NCBI GenBank assembly: GCA_016198905.1
Contig: JACQHR010000006.1
Span: 1-37,128 of the forward strand
Reading direction: 5' to 3'
Origin: Candidatus Omnitrophota bacterium
Lineage (GTDB): Bacteria; Omnitrophota; Gorgyraeia; Aquiviventales; Aquiviventaceae
DNA length: 37,128 nucleotides
Shown here: positions 23,287-30,252 of the stretch, piece by piece
Numbering within the stretch: position 1 is the stretch's first letter
Layout: every line of letters starts with the position of its first letter
Position numbers and translations under genes: made by a program
The notes under the pieces: model-generated
Database searches by the model: none
The model's input: only the letters and a program-made list of their open reading frames with translations
What the model was told of the DNA's origin: nothing

Positions 23287-24274
23287 GGCTCATGTCCTTC
23301 ACGTGTTCCAACAGCGTCGCGGCCCGTCCTGATACGAGGGCTTCCTGCGCCTTGGCGATGCCCTCCTGGACCGTCGAGGCTTGCTCGGCAATGTAGATGG
23401 CCCAGGCGGCGTTCACGACAATGATATCACGCTTGGGCGAGGGCGCACCGCCGAGAATCTCTCGGGCCATCGCCGCATTGTCTGACGCGGTACCTCCCTG
23501 CAGCTGCGCCGCGGTACCGCGCGGGATGCCGATGCCGGCAGGATCGAAGAGCGAAGGCGTGGCCATCTCCCCGCGCACCTCGTAAATGCGCGTTGGGCTC
23601 GTCGTCGTCACCTCATCGAGTCCATCCTCGCCATGCACCACCGCGCTGCGACGGACTCCTAAGCGAATGAGCGCTTCGGCCATGGGACGCATCAGCCGCG
23701 CATCCGACACACCGACGAGCTGATAGGTCAGCGGAGCCGGGTTCGCGAGCGGGCCGATGAGGTTGAAAATCGTACGGATGCCTAATTCTTTGCGAATCGC
23801 CGCGACCGCTTTCATGGCCGGATGAAATCGCGGGGCGAAACAAAACCCGAATCCGAGCGCTTCGACGGATCGCGCAACCTGCGCCGGAGAGGCGTCGAGA
23901 TTCACCCCGAGCGCTTCGAGCAGATCAGCACTCCCGCAACGGCTGGAGGCCGCGCGATTGCCGTGCTTGACGACGCGCACGCCGGCGGCGGCCGCGACCA
24001 GGCCCGCCAGCGTCGAGATATTGATGGTCCCGTGCCCATCCCCGCCGGTGCCGCACGTATCGGTGAGCGCGTAGGGCTGCGAAAGGGGTAGCGTCACCGC
24101 ATGCGCGCGCAAGACCTCAACGGCCGAGGCGATCTCTTCGGCGGTTTCGCCGCGCCTGGCAAGCGTCGTGAGGAAATCTTTGACCTCATCGGGGGGTAAG
24201 CGGCCGGCCATGATGTCGCCGAGCACGCGGCGCATGGTCGCCGCTCCCAGCGGCTGCTCGTAGGATCCGGACAT
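23276..24274 (-). CDS. trpD: Anthranilate phosphoribosyltransferase
   Basis: 332 residues. It transfers phosphoribose from PRPP to anthranilate. The GTGGDG loop in TCGTGGDGHGTINIST binds PRPP pyrophosphate; KHGNRAASSRCGSAD and the metal pair in DGLDEVTTTSPT are in place. It follows trpG by 12 nt and overlaps trpC by 11 nt. Confidence 0.97.
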   Translation of the reverse strand: MSGSYEQPLGAATMRRVLGDIMAGRLPPDEVKDFLTTLARRGETAEEIASAVEVLRAHAVTLPLSQPYALTDTCGTGGDGHGTINISTLAGLVAAAAGVRVVKHGNRAASSRCGSADLLEALGVNLDASPAQVARSVEALGFGFCFAPRFHPAMKAVAAIRKELGIRTIFNLIGPLANPAPLTYQLVGVSDARLMRPMAEALIRLGVRRSAVVHGEDGLDEVTTTSPTRIYEVRGEMATPSLFDPAGIGIPRGTAAQLQGGTASDNAAMAREILGGAPSPKRDIIVVNAAWAIYIAEQASTVQEGIAKAQEALVSGRAATLLEHVKDMSHAG

Positions 24275-24286
24275 GGCGTGGGTGGG

Positions 24287-24889
24287 CTATGACGCGCGGC
24301 GGCGCGCGCGACGCTGCGACGCCCGCGAGAGCGTCAAGAAGTTGCGCAACAGGTCCTTACCGACGGGTGTGAGGATGGATTCCGGATGAAACTGCACGCC
24401 GTAGACCGGCAGCGTGCGATGCTGGAGACCCATAATGTCGTTGTCGGCCGTCCACGCGGTCACGGTCAGCGTGTGTGGCAGCGACTCGCGCTTCACGATG
24501 AGCGAGTGATAGCGTGTCGCTTCAAACGGATTCGGCAATCCCTTGAAGAGGGGCGCATCGTGATGGAAGATGCGGGAGGTCTTGCCGTGCATGGGGCGCC
24601 GTGCGCGCACGACCTCTCCGCCGAAGACCTCGCCGATGCATTGATGGCCAAGGCACACGCCAAGGATCGGAATCGTGCCCGCAAACGTCCTGATGAGCTC
24701 ATTCGAGATGCCGGCATCCGAGGGGGTGCCTGGGCCGGGAGAAATCACGATGCTGGATGGTTTCAAGCGCGCCACTTCGCGCGCGGTGATGGCATCATTG
24801 CGCTTGACGACGAGTTTCTCGCCCAGCTCGCCCAAATACTGGACGAGGTTGTACGTGAACGAATCGTAGTTGTCGATCATCAGGATCAT
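24287..24889 (-). CDS. trpG: Anthranilate synthase glutamine amidotransferase subunit
   Basis: 200 residues from the ATG at 24887-24889 ([21 protein letters not shown]). It supplies ammonia from glutamine to TrpE; the PabA role in folate synthesis may be shared. The catalytic Cys is in [13 protein letters not shown] and the His-Glu pair in VQFHPESIL. Normally trpG follows trpE directly; here a GIY-YIG gene lies between them. Its ribosome binding site (AGGTGA) lies inside the inverted repeat of that insertion, and its ATGA is one copy of the flanking 4-bp duplication. Confidence 0.95.
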   Translation of the reverse strand: MILMIDNYDSFTYNLVQYLGELGEKLVVKRNDAITAREVARLKPSSIVISPGPGTPSDAGISNELIRTFAGTIPILGVCLGHQCIGEVFGGEVVRARRPMHGKTSRIFHHDAPLFKGLPNPFEATRYHSLIVKRESLPHTLTVTAWTADNDIMGLQHRTLPVYGVQFHPESILTPVGKDLLRNFLTLSRASQRRARRRAS

Positions 24890-24893
24890 CCCA

Positions 24894-25286
24894 TCACCTG
24901 CCCGTACTGCGCGCCGGCGCAATCAGAGTTCCTGGTGCCCCAGCGACTGCTCGTTTAATGAGGAAGAATCGCATTCGGGGATTCCGCTTCAACAGTACTT
25001 CGCGAGTACGAGCCGCCCGCATGCTCGCATGTATCTCATAGCCCAGGAGACGCCATGGCCGCATGCGTCGAGTCGAGATCGTGGTACCCGCGGCATGTTG
25101 TTCAAGGCGTCGCTGCAGATTGGTGGTCGCGCCAACGTAGAATTGGCCGGTCGCGCGACTTTGCATCACATAGACGTAAGCAAGATTGCTAGCGCCGCCT
25201 TGACGGGCAGGTGATGGGACCCCACCACTTGGCGCTCGCCCCGCAGGGGCGATAGCTGTTGTCTCTGCGACAAGTGGTGGGGTCAT
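24894..25286 (-). CDS. GIY-YIG nuclease family protein (UPF0213-like)
   Basis: 130 residues if the ATG at 25284-25286 is used; that ATG overlaps the trpE stop as ATGA. The GIY-YIG domain occupies about residues 36-110: AYVYVMQS carries the first motif (Tyr-Val-Tyr), FYVG the second, then the Arg-rich NLQRRLEQH and a REVLLKRNP helix with the likely metal-binding Glu. Family members are small standalone endonuclease-like proteins. Residues 1-35 are encoded by the palindromic repeat and look non-native, yet no other start codon precedes the first motif in frame. The TGA stop lies within the left inverted repeat, so the element frames the gene exactly. Activity is unproven. Confidence 0.85.
   Translation of the reverse strand: MTPPLVAETTAIAPAGRAPSGGVPSPARQGGASNLAYVYVMQSRATGQFYVGATTNLQRRLEQHAAGTTISTRRMRPWRLLGYEIHASMRAARTREVLLKRNPRMRFFLIKRAVAGAPGTLIAPARSTGR
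25218..25284. repeat. Long palindrome at the right end of the GIY-YIG element
   Basis: Perfect 14-bp arms GACCCCACCACTTG (25218-25231) and CAAGTGGTGGGGTC (25271-25284) enclose a second hairpin CGCCCC/GGGGCG (25237-25251). In the transcript it would fold just after the trpE stop codon. It could lower read-through into trpG or be a transposition end structure. No T-run follows. Confidence 0.75.
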
Positions 25287-26791
25287 CGAGCAAACCGGCG
25301 TTCGGCGATCTCGATCGCTTGGAGCATGCCCTTGGCCTTACTCAACGTCTCGTGATACTCGCGCACCGGATGCGAGTCGGCGACGATCCCGGCTCCGGCC
25401 TGGATGTAGGCCTGGTGCCCCTTCATGAGAATCGTCCGAATGGTAATGCACGTATCGAGGTTGCCGGAGAAACTCAGATACCCCACCGCCCCGGCATAGG
25501 TGCCGCGATCGTGCCGCTCAAGCTCGGCGATGATCTCCATCGCCCGGACCTTCGGCGCGCCGGTCACCGTGCCGGCTGGAAACGTCGCGCGCAGCACATC
25601 GAAAGCCGTCTTGCCCGGCCGCAGCGTCGCGGTCACGCTGCTGACGAGATGCAGCACGTGCGAGTATTTCTCGACGATCATCAACTCCGGCGTTTGTACC
25701 GACCCGGTCACGGCGACTCGCCCGAGATCGTTACGGCTAAGATCGACGAGCATGAGATGCTCGGCGCGCTCTTTGGGGCTGGCCTGCAGCTGGCGGATGA
25801 GCTGCTCATCTTCGCGATCGGTGGCCCCGCGGCGCCGCGTGCCCGCGATCGGCCGCGTCTCCAGGCGCCCATCTTCGCAGCGGATGAGCATTTCCGGCGA
25901 GGTCCCGACGAGGCACAGCGAGTTGAAGCGCAGGTGGTACATGTACGGCGACGGATTGAGCGATCGCAACACCCGGTAGACATCGAAGGAGCCGCACGTC
26001 ACGCGCCGTTCGAGCCGCTGCGAGACCACACCTTGAATAATCTCCCCCGCGCGAATGTCACGCTTGGCCTGCTCGACCATGCGATGGAACTGTCCCGGCG
26101 TGACATTCGAGTGCACGCGCGTCTCGAGGCGGCTGCGTCGCGGCGAAAGGCGCCCACGCGACGGCGGCAACGGCCCTCGCAACCGGCGCGCCATCGCGTC
26201 GATGCGGCGCACGGCCCTTCGATACGCCGCGCGGGGACGTTCGCCGTCAAGGATCGCGTTGGCCACCAACAGGATTTTGTGCTCGGCGTGATCGAAAACC
26301 GCCATCGTGTCGGCCAGCATCAGCATGATATCCGGCACTTTCACATCATCGATTTGATGGGGCGGCAAGCGCTCCAGGAATCGCACGACGTTGTAGCCAA
26401 GATAGCCGACCAACCCGCCGCAGAAGCGCGGGAGCCCCTCGACGGGGACGGCGCGAAACTGTCCCATCAAGCGCTCGATCTCTTTCAACGGGTCGGTGTG
26501 CGTTTCGAAACGCGCGACGCGCGGCGGCCGCCCCTCGGGAAATTCTGAGCGCTCAAGATGCCGTCCTGACGCCGTGACCAGCCACCGCGGACGGCTGCCG
26601 ACAAACGAGAAGCGCGCGAGTCGTTCCTCGCCGCTGACCGACTCCAGTAAGAAACTGAAGCGCCCGTCATCGAGTTTGAGGTACGCGCTGACCGGTGTTT
26701 CCAGATCGCCCACGTGTTCCCCATAGACCGGGATGACGTTGCCCTGCTTCGCCAACTTCAGAAATTCAGCTTCCGTGGGTCGGATGTCCAT
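25283..26791 (-). CDS. trpE: Anthranilate synthase component I
   Basis: 502 residues. TrpE makes anthranilate from chorismate with ammonia from TrpG. The N-terminal domain has the LLES element (FSFLLESVSGEERLARFSFVG) that forms the tryptophan feedback site. The C-terminal chorismate-binding domain has IAGTRRRGA, LSRNDLGRVA, FPAGTVTGAPKVRAMEII and AGAGIVADS. It starts 5 nt after hisI, so histidine and tryptophan genes share a transcript, and it ends at the inserted GIY-YIG element. Confidence 0.96.
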   Translation of the reverse strand: MDIRPTEAEFLKLAKQGNVIPVYGEHVGDLETPVSAYLKLDDGRFSFLLESVSGEERLARFSFVGSRPRWLVTASGRHLERSEFPEGRPPRVARFETHTDPLKEIERLMGQFRAVPVEGLPRFCGGLVGYLGYNVVRFLERLPPHQIDDVKVPDIMLMLADTMAVFDHAEHKILLVANAILDGERPRAAYRRAVRRIDAMARRLRGPLPPSRGRLSPRRSRLETRVHSNVTPGQFHRMVEQAKRDIRAGEIIQGVVSQRLERRVTCGSFDVYRVLRSLNPSPYMYHLRFNSLCLVGTSPEMLIRCEDGRLETRPIAGTRRRGATDREDEQLIRQLQASPKERAEHLMLVDLSRNDLGRVAVTGSVQTPELMIVEKYSHVLHLVSSVTATLRPGKTAFDVLRATFPAGTVTGAPKVRAMEIIAELERHDRGTYAGAVGYLSFSGNLDTCITIRTILMKGHQAYIQAGAGIVADSHPVREYHETLSKAKGMLQAIEIAERRFAR

Positions 26792-26796
26792 GGGCG

Positions 26797-27228
26797 TTAG
26801 GTGGTCCGATAGATCGTCGCAGGATCGAACACGCGGCGGCCGACGGTGACTACCTTCCCGTTGCGACCGAGCCGTCGGAAGTAGCAGGTGAAATAGCCGG
26901 CGTGGCAGGCGGCGACGTGCTGTGTCACGAGCAGCACGAGCGACTGGCCTTCGCAGTCCATCAAGACTTCCTTAATGAGCTGGATGTGGCCTGAGGTTTC
27001 GCCCTTCTGCATCAGTCGATTCTGCGACCGCCTGAAAAGGTACACCGTCCCGGTCTCCAGGCTCTTCTTCAATGCGTCTTGATTCAGGTAGCAGAGAGTC
27101 AGCACCTGCTTGGTCTTCGCATCCTGGATCACGGTCGGCATCAACCCCTGCTCGTTAAAATGAAGCAGCGGTACGAGCGTCTCGCATCCCTCAATCGGTT
27201 TTCCTCTTCGCTGCATCTTCTGTTTCAT
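26797..27228 (-). CDS. hisI: Phosphoribosyl-AMP cyclohydrolase
   Basis: 143 residues from the ATG at 27226-27228; the frame extends upstream to a GTG at 27307-27309 through repeat DNA, so the shorter form is preferred. It opens the adenine ring of PR-AMP, the third step of histidine synthesis. Landmarks are NEQGLMPTVIQDAKTKQVLTL, SGHIQL and the zinc Cys residues in HVAACHAGYFTCYF. The magnesium motif, usually D-C-D-x-D, reads DCEGQS here, with Glu and Gln in place of two Asp residues. No HisE domain is fused. It follows the gatA/hisF chimera, whose hisF part is its natural operon partner. Confidence 0.88.
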   Translation of the reverse strand: MKQKMQRRGKPIEGCETLVPLLHFNEQGLMPTVIQDAKTKQVLTLCYLNQDALKKSLETGTVYLFRRSQNRLMQKGETSGHIQLIKEVLMDCEGQSLVLLVTQHVAACHAGYFTCYFRRLGRNGKVVTVGRRVFDPATIYRTT

Positions 27229-27258
27229 CAGTTGAATGTCTTCATCTGTTTTCGTTGC

Positions 27259-27320
27259 GGCGGGTTCTGTCGCGGCGTCCCCTCGCCGGCACGCGCTCGT
27301 CGGCCCCACCGTGGCCGCCG
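27259..27320 (+). repeat. Interspersed GC-rich repeat, copy 1
   Basis: It begins GGCGGGTTCTG and, after 5 nt, continues GCGTCCCCTCGCCGGCACGC to GTGGCCGCCG. The reverse strand of 30143-30229 has the same opening and the same roughly 46-bp second block with about five differences, but a 30-nt spacer. It fills the gap upstream of hisI and creates its spurious N-terminal extension. Confidence 0.6.
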
Positions 27321-27338
27321 CGCCACCCGCCGACCAGC

Positions 27339-28724
27339 TCAGACTCTCACAGGAACTCCGCGAGCAGCCAGCGAATGTTTCACATCGCCGATCGACAGCT
27401 CACCAAAGTGAAACAACGAGGCGGCCAGCGCGGCGTCCGCGCCGCCCACGGTGAGCGCGTCATAGAAATGCTCGAGGGTTCCTGCTCCACCCGAGGCAAT
27501 GACCGGAATGCGCACGGCATCCGCGACCGCCTTAGTCAACTCCAGATCATAGCCCGCTTTCGTGCCGTCCCGATCCATGCTCGTCAGTAAAATCTCTCCG
27601 GCCCCGCGTTGCTCAGCATCCTTGGCCCACGCGATCGCATCCTTGCCGGTCGGGGTTCGACCACCGTGCGTGTAGACCTCCCATCGCAAACCTGAGACCG
27701 GAGACCGGAGACCGGAGACTGTTGCGCGTAATCCATACTTCACGCCGTCGTACCGGGCAAGGTTCGAGCTGGCCTCGGCGGTCGCAATAATATAGTAGGT
27801 CTCCACGGCGTGGCTGATGTGCGGGAGCGCGACAGTTTCCGTCGTGACGCCGAGCCGCTCGAAGACGCGCAGCGCCTCGGCGAGCGCGGTCTTGATGCCA
27901 GGATCCAGTCCTTCTTCCGGTAGCGCTGGAACGCCGATGCGCAAGCCTTTCACCGGCTGCTCGAGCGCTCGGAGATACTCCGGAACGTCGACCGGTGCCG
28001 AAGTTGAGTCGCGTTCGTCATGACCGGCGATCACCGAGAGCACGATCGCGGCATCGCGCACATCTTTCGTCAGCGGCCCAATCTGATCGAGGGACGAGGC
28101 GAAGGCGATCAACCCATAGCGCGAGACGCGCCCGTACGTGGGCTTCAGACCCACGATCCCGCAGAACGCGGCCGGCTGCCGGATCGATCCTCCGGTGTCG
28201 CTGCCAAGTGCGGCCACCGCAAGGTCGGCGGCCACCGCCGCGGCCGATCCGCCGCTTGAGCCACCGGGCACGCGATCGAGTGCTTGACCCCACGGGTTCT
28301 TCGTCGGCCCGAACGCCGAGTTCTCGGTGGAGGATCCGAACGCGAACTCATCCATATTCGCGCGCGGAATCAGCACCGCACCCTCGCGCCGCAGGCGCTC
28401 GATCACCGTCGCGTCATACGGCGACCTGAATCCCTGCAGGATTTTGGAGCCGCACGCGGTTTCTTCTCCGGTGATGCAGATGTTGTCCTTGATCGTGATG
28501 GGAATCCCGTGCAGCCGGCCGCGCCGACCGGCTAAGGTTCCACCATCGCGCAGTTGGCGGCGCACGCGCTCAGGTTGAACCATGATGTAGGCATGCAGCG
28601 TTGGGTTGAACCGCTCTATGCGCGCCAGGACATCGTCGAGCACCTCCTGGGGCGACACCGTGCCGGCCTCAAGCAGGCCGCGCAATTCATGAATGGTCTT
28701 GGACGCGAGTTCGCCGGTTGGCAT
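27339..28724 (-). CDS. In-frame chimera: N-terminal GatA joined to C-terminal HisF
   Basis: 461 residues. Residues 1 to about 330 are Glu-tRNA(Gln)/Asp-tRNA(Asn) amidotransferase subunit A, with the full amidase triad: Lys79, cis-Ser156 and nucleophile Ser180 ([15 protein letters not shown]). Residues from about 346 onward are the C-terminal half of imidazole glycerol phosphate synthase HisF ([46 protein letters not shown]). The link is [11 protein letters not shown], encoded by a GACCGGAGA tandem repeat. Missing are the last 150 or so residues of GatA and the first half of HisF, including both catalytic Asp residues. gatC upstream and hisI downstream fit the two halves. Neither function is expected to be complete; misassembly is possible. 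Confidence 0.9.
   Translation of the reverse strand: MPTGELASKTIHELRGLLEAGTVSPQEVLDDVLARIERFNPTLHAYIMVQPERVRRQLRDGGTLAGRRGRLHGIPITIKDNICITGEETACGSKILQGFRSPYDATVIERLRREGAVLIPRANMDEFAFGSSTENSAFGPTKNPWGQALDRVPGGSSGGSAAAVAADLAVAALGSDTGGSIRQPAAFCGIVGLKPTYGRVSRYGLIAFASSLDQIGPLTKDVRDAAIVLSVIAGHDERDSTSAPVDVPEYLRALEQPVKGLRIGVPALPEEGLDPGIKTALAEALRVFERLGVTTETVALPHISHAVETYYIIATAEASSNLARYDGVKYGLRATVSGLRSPVSGLRWEVYTHGGRTPTGKDAIAWAKDAEQRGAGEILLTSMDRDGTKAGYDLELTKAVADAVRIPVIASGGAGTLEHFYDALTVGGADAALAASLFHFGELSIGDVKHSLAARGVPVRV
27691..27720. repeat. GAGACCGG tandem repeat at the gatA/hisF junction
   Basis: About three and a half copies of GACCGGAGA run from 27691 to 27720, exactly at the change from GatA to HisF homology. 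The 9-nt period keeps the reading frame and encodes SGLRSP-type peptides. Related GAGACCGG/GAGACAGG units occur at 32225-32317 inside the surA-like gene. Confidence 0.85.
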
Positions 28725-28732
28725 CGAATGGA

Positions 28733-29026
28733 TTACGTGTCGATCACTTTGGGGACTGTGATGAACGGAGGCTGCGCGGCAGGGGCCAGCGCCATGACAA
28801 CGTCTTGCGGCAGCGAAGGGCGCAACTCATCCTTGCGCAGCACGTTTGAGAGCGGCAGCACGTGGCTCGTCGGTTCGACGTCTTCGGTCGCCACGGCCTG
28901 GAGCCGTTGGACGTATCCGAGGATCTCATTGACTTGGCCGGCAAACCGCTCCAGCGCCTCGCCTTCCAGGCGCAGGCGCGCGAGTCGCGCCACATGTTTG
29001 ATGATGTCAGGGGTGACAAGGCTCAT
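28733..29026 (-). CDS. gatC: Aspartyl/glutamyl-tRNA amidotransferase subunit C
   Basis: 97 residues. GatC is the small subunit that wraps around GatA in the GatCAB complex. The typical opening [39 protein letters not shown] and the ending with [12 protein letters not shown] and FITVPKVID are complete. It starts the gatCA operon, 8 nt before gatA; gatB is not seen and may have been lost with the gatA 3' part. A promoter and a leader hairpin precede it. Confidence 0.95.
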   Translation of the reverse strand: MSLVTPDIIKHVARLARLRLEGEALERFAGQVNEILGYVQRLQAVATEDVEPTSHVLPLSNVLRKDELRPSLPQDVVMALAPAAQPPFITVPKVIDT

Positions 29027-29044
29027 GCATGTCCCTCGTCATTC

Positions 29045-29106
29045 GTTGTCCGTTTACCGACGGACACAACAGGCTCTTTTCTAACATATCACGTCCATCA
29101 ACGCAA
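29045..29106 (-). promoter_or_regulatory. Promoter and leader hairpin of gatC
   Basis: On the minus strand: -35 TTGCGT (29101-29106), 17-bp spacer, -10 TAGAAA (29078-29083). The leader of about 45 nt contains an imperfect hairpin, GTTGTGTCCGT with ACGGACAAC (about 29045-29071). The same -35 hexamer serves the lipoprotein promoter at 8605-8633. The hairpin's role is unknown; it does not resemble a T-box. Confidence 0.5.
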
Positions 29107-29943
29107 GGGCTTCGCGCGCCACACCGCATTCGCCAATGTTGCGAATTGCTCAAGCGACAGGGTCTCGCCGCGAACGCGCGGGGACAGATCCGCGCGAGCA
29201 AGCAGCGCAGAAAGGTCGACACCCTTCAGCCACGCGGCCTGCTCCGCGTGAAGACAATTCAGCAGCGTCTTGCGCCGTTGCGCGAAGGCCGCCTTCACCA
29301 CACGAAAGAACACGCCTTCATCCTCCACCGGCACCGCCGGATGCGCGCGCGCAGCCAATTGAATGCACGCCGAATCCACCGCCGGCTGCGGGAAGAACGC
29401 GCTGCGCGGCACCGGCATGACGGGTGTGATCGTCCAGCAGTATTGCCCAAGCACGCTCAACCGCCCGTAGGCCTTCGTGCCCGGCTTGGCGAGCAAACGC
29501 CGGGCCACTTCCTGCTGAAGAATGAGAATCGCTCGCCGGATGAAGGGCCGCGCCTCGCAAAGTGAGACAAGGATCGGCGACGTAATGTGATACGGAATCG
29601 CGCCCACCACGGTCACGGGCGCGACCTCCTTCCACGCAAACGTCAGAATATCTTGGCACCGCACCGTAATGTTGGAACTCGACGCCAAGCGCTCGCGCAG
29701 CAGCTCGCACACGCCCCGATCCACCTCGACGGCCAGCACCTGTTTGACGCGGCGCGCCAGCGATTCGGTGAGGGCTCCCAGGCCTGCGCCGATTTCGACG
29801 ACGGTGTCCTCAGGCGACAACGCTGCGCGATCCAGCACGCGTTCGATCACGCGCGCATCAATCAGATGATTCTGCCCCAACCGTTTCGTGAGATGGATCT
29901 CATGAATCCGCAGGAAACTCTTGAGCTCCGTAACCGTCAGCAT
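29098..29943 (-). CDS. rsmA: 16S rRNA dimethyladenosine transferase RsmA (KsgA)
   Basis: 281 residues from the ATG at 29941-29943 (MLTVTELKSFLRIHEIHLTKRLGQNHLID). It dimethylates two adjacent adenines near the 3' end of 16S rRNA using SAM. Motif I is VVEIGAGLGALTE. Motif IV, normally N-L/I-P-Y/F, reads GAIPYHIT, so the catalytic-site Asn is replaced by Ala115. The C-terminal helical domain (QRRKTLLNCL, RGETLSLEQFATLANAV) is normal. The upstream open frame to 30141 is repeat-rich and not coding. The gene ends within the gatC promoter region. Confidence 0.93.
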   Translation of the reverse strand: MLTVTELKSFLRIHEIHLTKRLGQNHLIDARVIERVLDRAALSPEDTVVEIGAGLGALTESLARRVKQVLAVEVDRGVCELLRERLASSSNITVRCQDILTFAWKEVAPVTVVGAIPYHITSPILVSLCEARPFIRRAILILQQEVARRLLAKPGTKAYGRLSVLGQYCWTITPVMPVPRSAFFPQPAVDSACIQLAARAHPAVPVEDEGVFFRVVKAAFAQRRKTLLNCLHAEQAAWLKGVDLSALLARADLSPRVRGETLSLEQFATLANAVWRAKPLR

Positions 29944-30252
29944 CTTATCACTTGTCCCACAACCTCCCGCGTGGGTCCTGCCGCCTGAAGAATTGTGTGA
30001 TGCGGTGTAGTCGGGGCGGAGAAACTGCGCTCCATCGGCCCGGCCAGGTCCTGAGCCGGACGTCTCGGAGGGCGAGCGGCCACGGATCCCGAGCCAGATT
30101 AGAGACCGCAGCGAGGGAGAGCGAGCCCGAGAGCCGAGCACCGGCGGCCACGGCGGGGCCGCCGAGTGCGTGCCGGCGAGGGACGCTGGCTGGGCCAGAA
30201 GCAGCCAAGTCCCCTGGCAGAACCCGCCAACGCATATCTCTCATCTCACACC
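29944..30252. other. 309-base intergenic region between pdxA and rsmA, filled with GC-rich repeats
   Basis: No gene or RNA is visible. The stretch holds GGGTCCTGCCGCC (about 29973-29985), several GAGCGAG/CGGAG-type short direct repeats (30030-30140), and a copy of the interspersed repeat (30143-30229). Part of it remains open in the rsmA frame, which gives a false 66-residue extension. Confidence 0.6.
30143..30229 (-). repeat. Interspersed GC-rich repeat, copy 2
   Basis: Read on the minus strand it opens GGCGGGTTCTGCC and ends with GCGTCCCTCGCCGGCACGC through CCGTGGCCGCCG. The same two blocks occur on the plus strand at 27259-27320, separated there by a shorter spacer. The conserved outer blocks with a variable centre suggest a small mobile or recombining repeat. 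Confidence 0.6.

Larger units (their letters stand above)
24886..25286 (-). mobile_element. Candidate GIY-YIG mobile element inserted between trpE and trpG
   Basis: The 393-bp core (24890-25282) is flanked on both sides by TCAT (24886-24889 and 25283-25286; ATGA on the coding strand). Its termini are an imperfect inverted repeat, CCCATCACCTG at the left and CAAGTGGTGGGG at the right. Inside, a perfect 16-bp inverted repeat CCCATCACCTGCCCGT (24890-24905) / ACGGGCAGGTGATGGG (25203-25218) brackets the nuclease gene. The right end also holds a palindrome (25218-25284). Removing the core and one ATGA would restore a trpE-trpG ATGA overlap like those seen elsewhere in the window. No known IS family is recognised; the interpretation is inference from structure. 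Confidence 0.6.

Noticed and set aside
25259-26548. 429-codon plus-strand open frame opposite trpE
   Set aside because: Antisense to an intact TrpE; no domain, no ribosome binding site.
29944-30141. 66-residue N-terminal extension of RsmA
   Set aside because: Low-complexity Gly/Arg/Ser translation of repeat DNA; RsmA homology begins at MLTVTELKSF.
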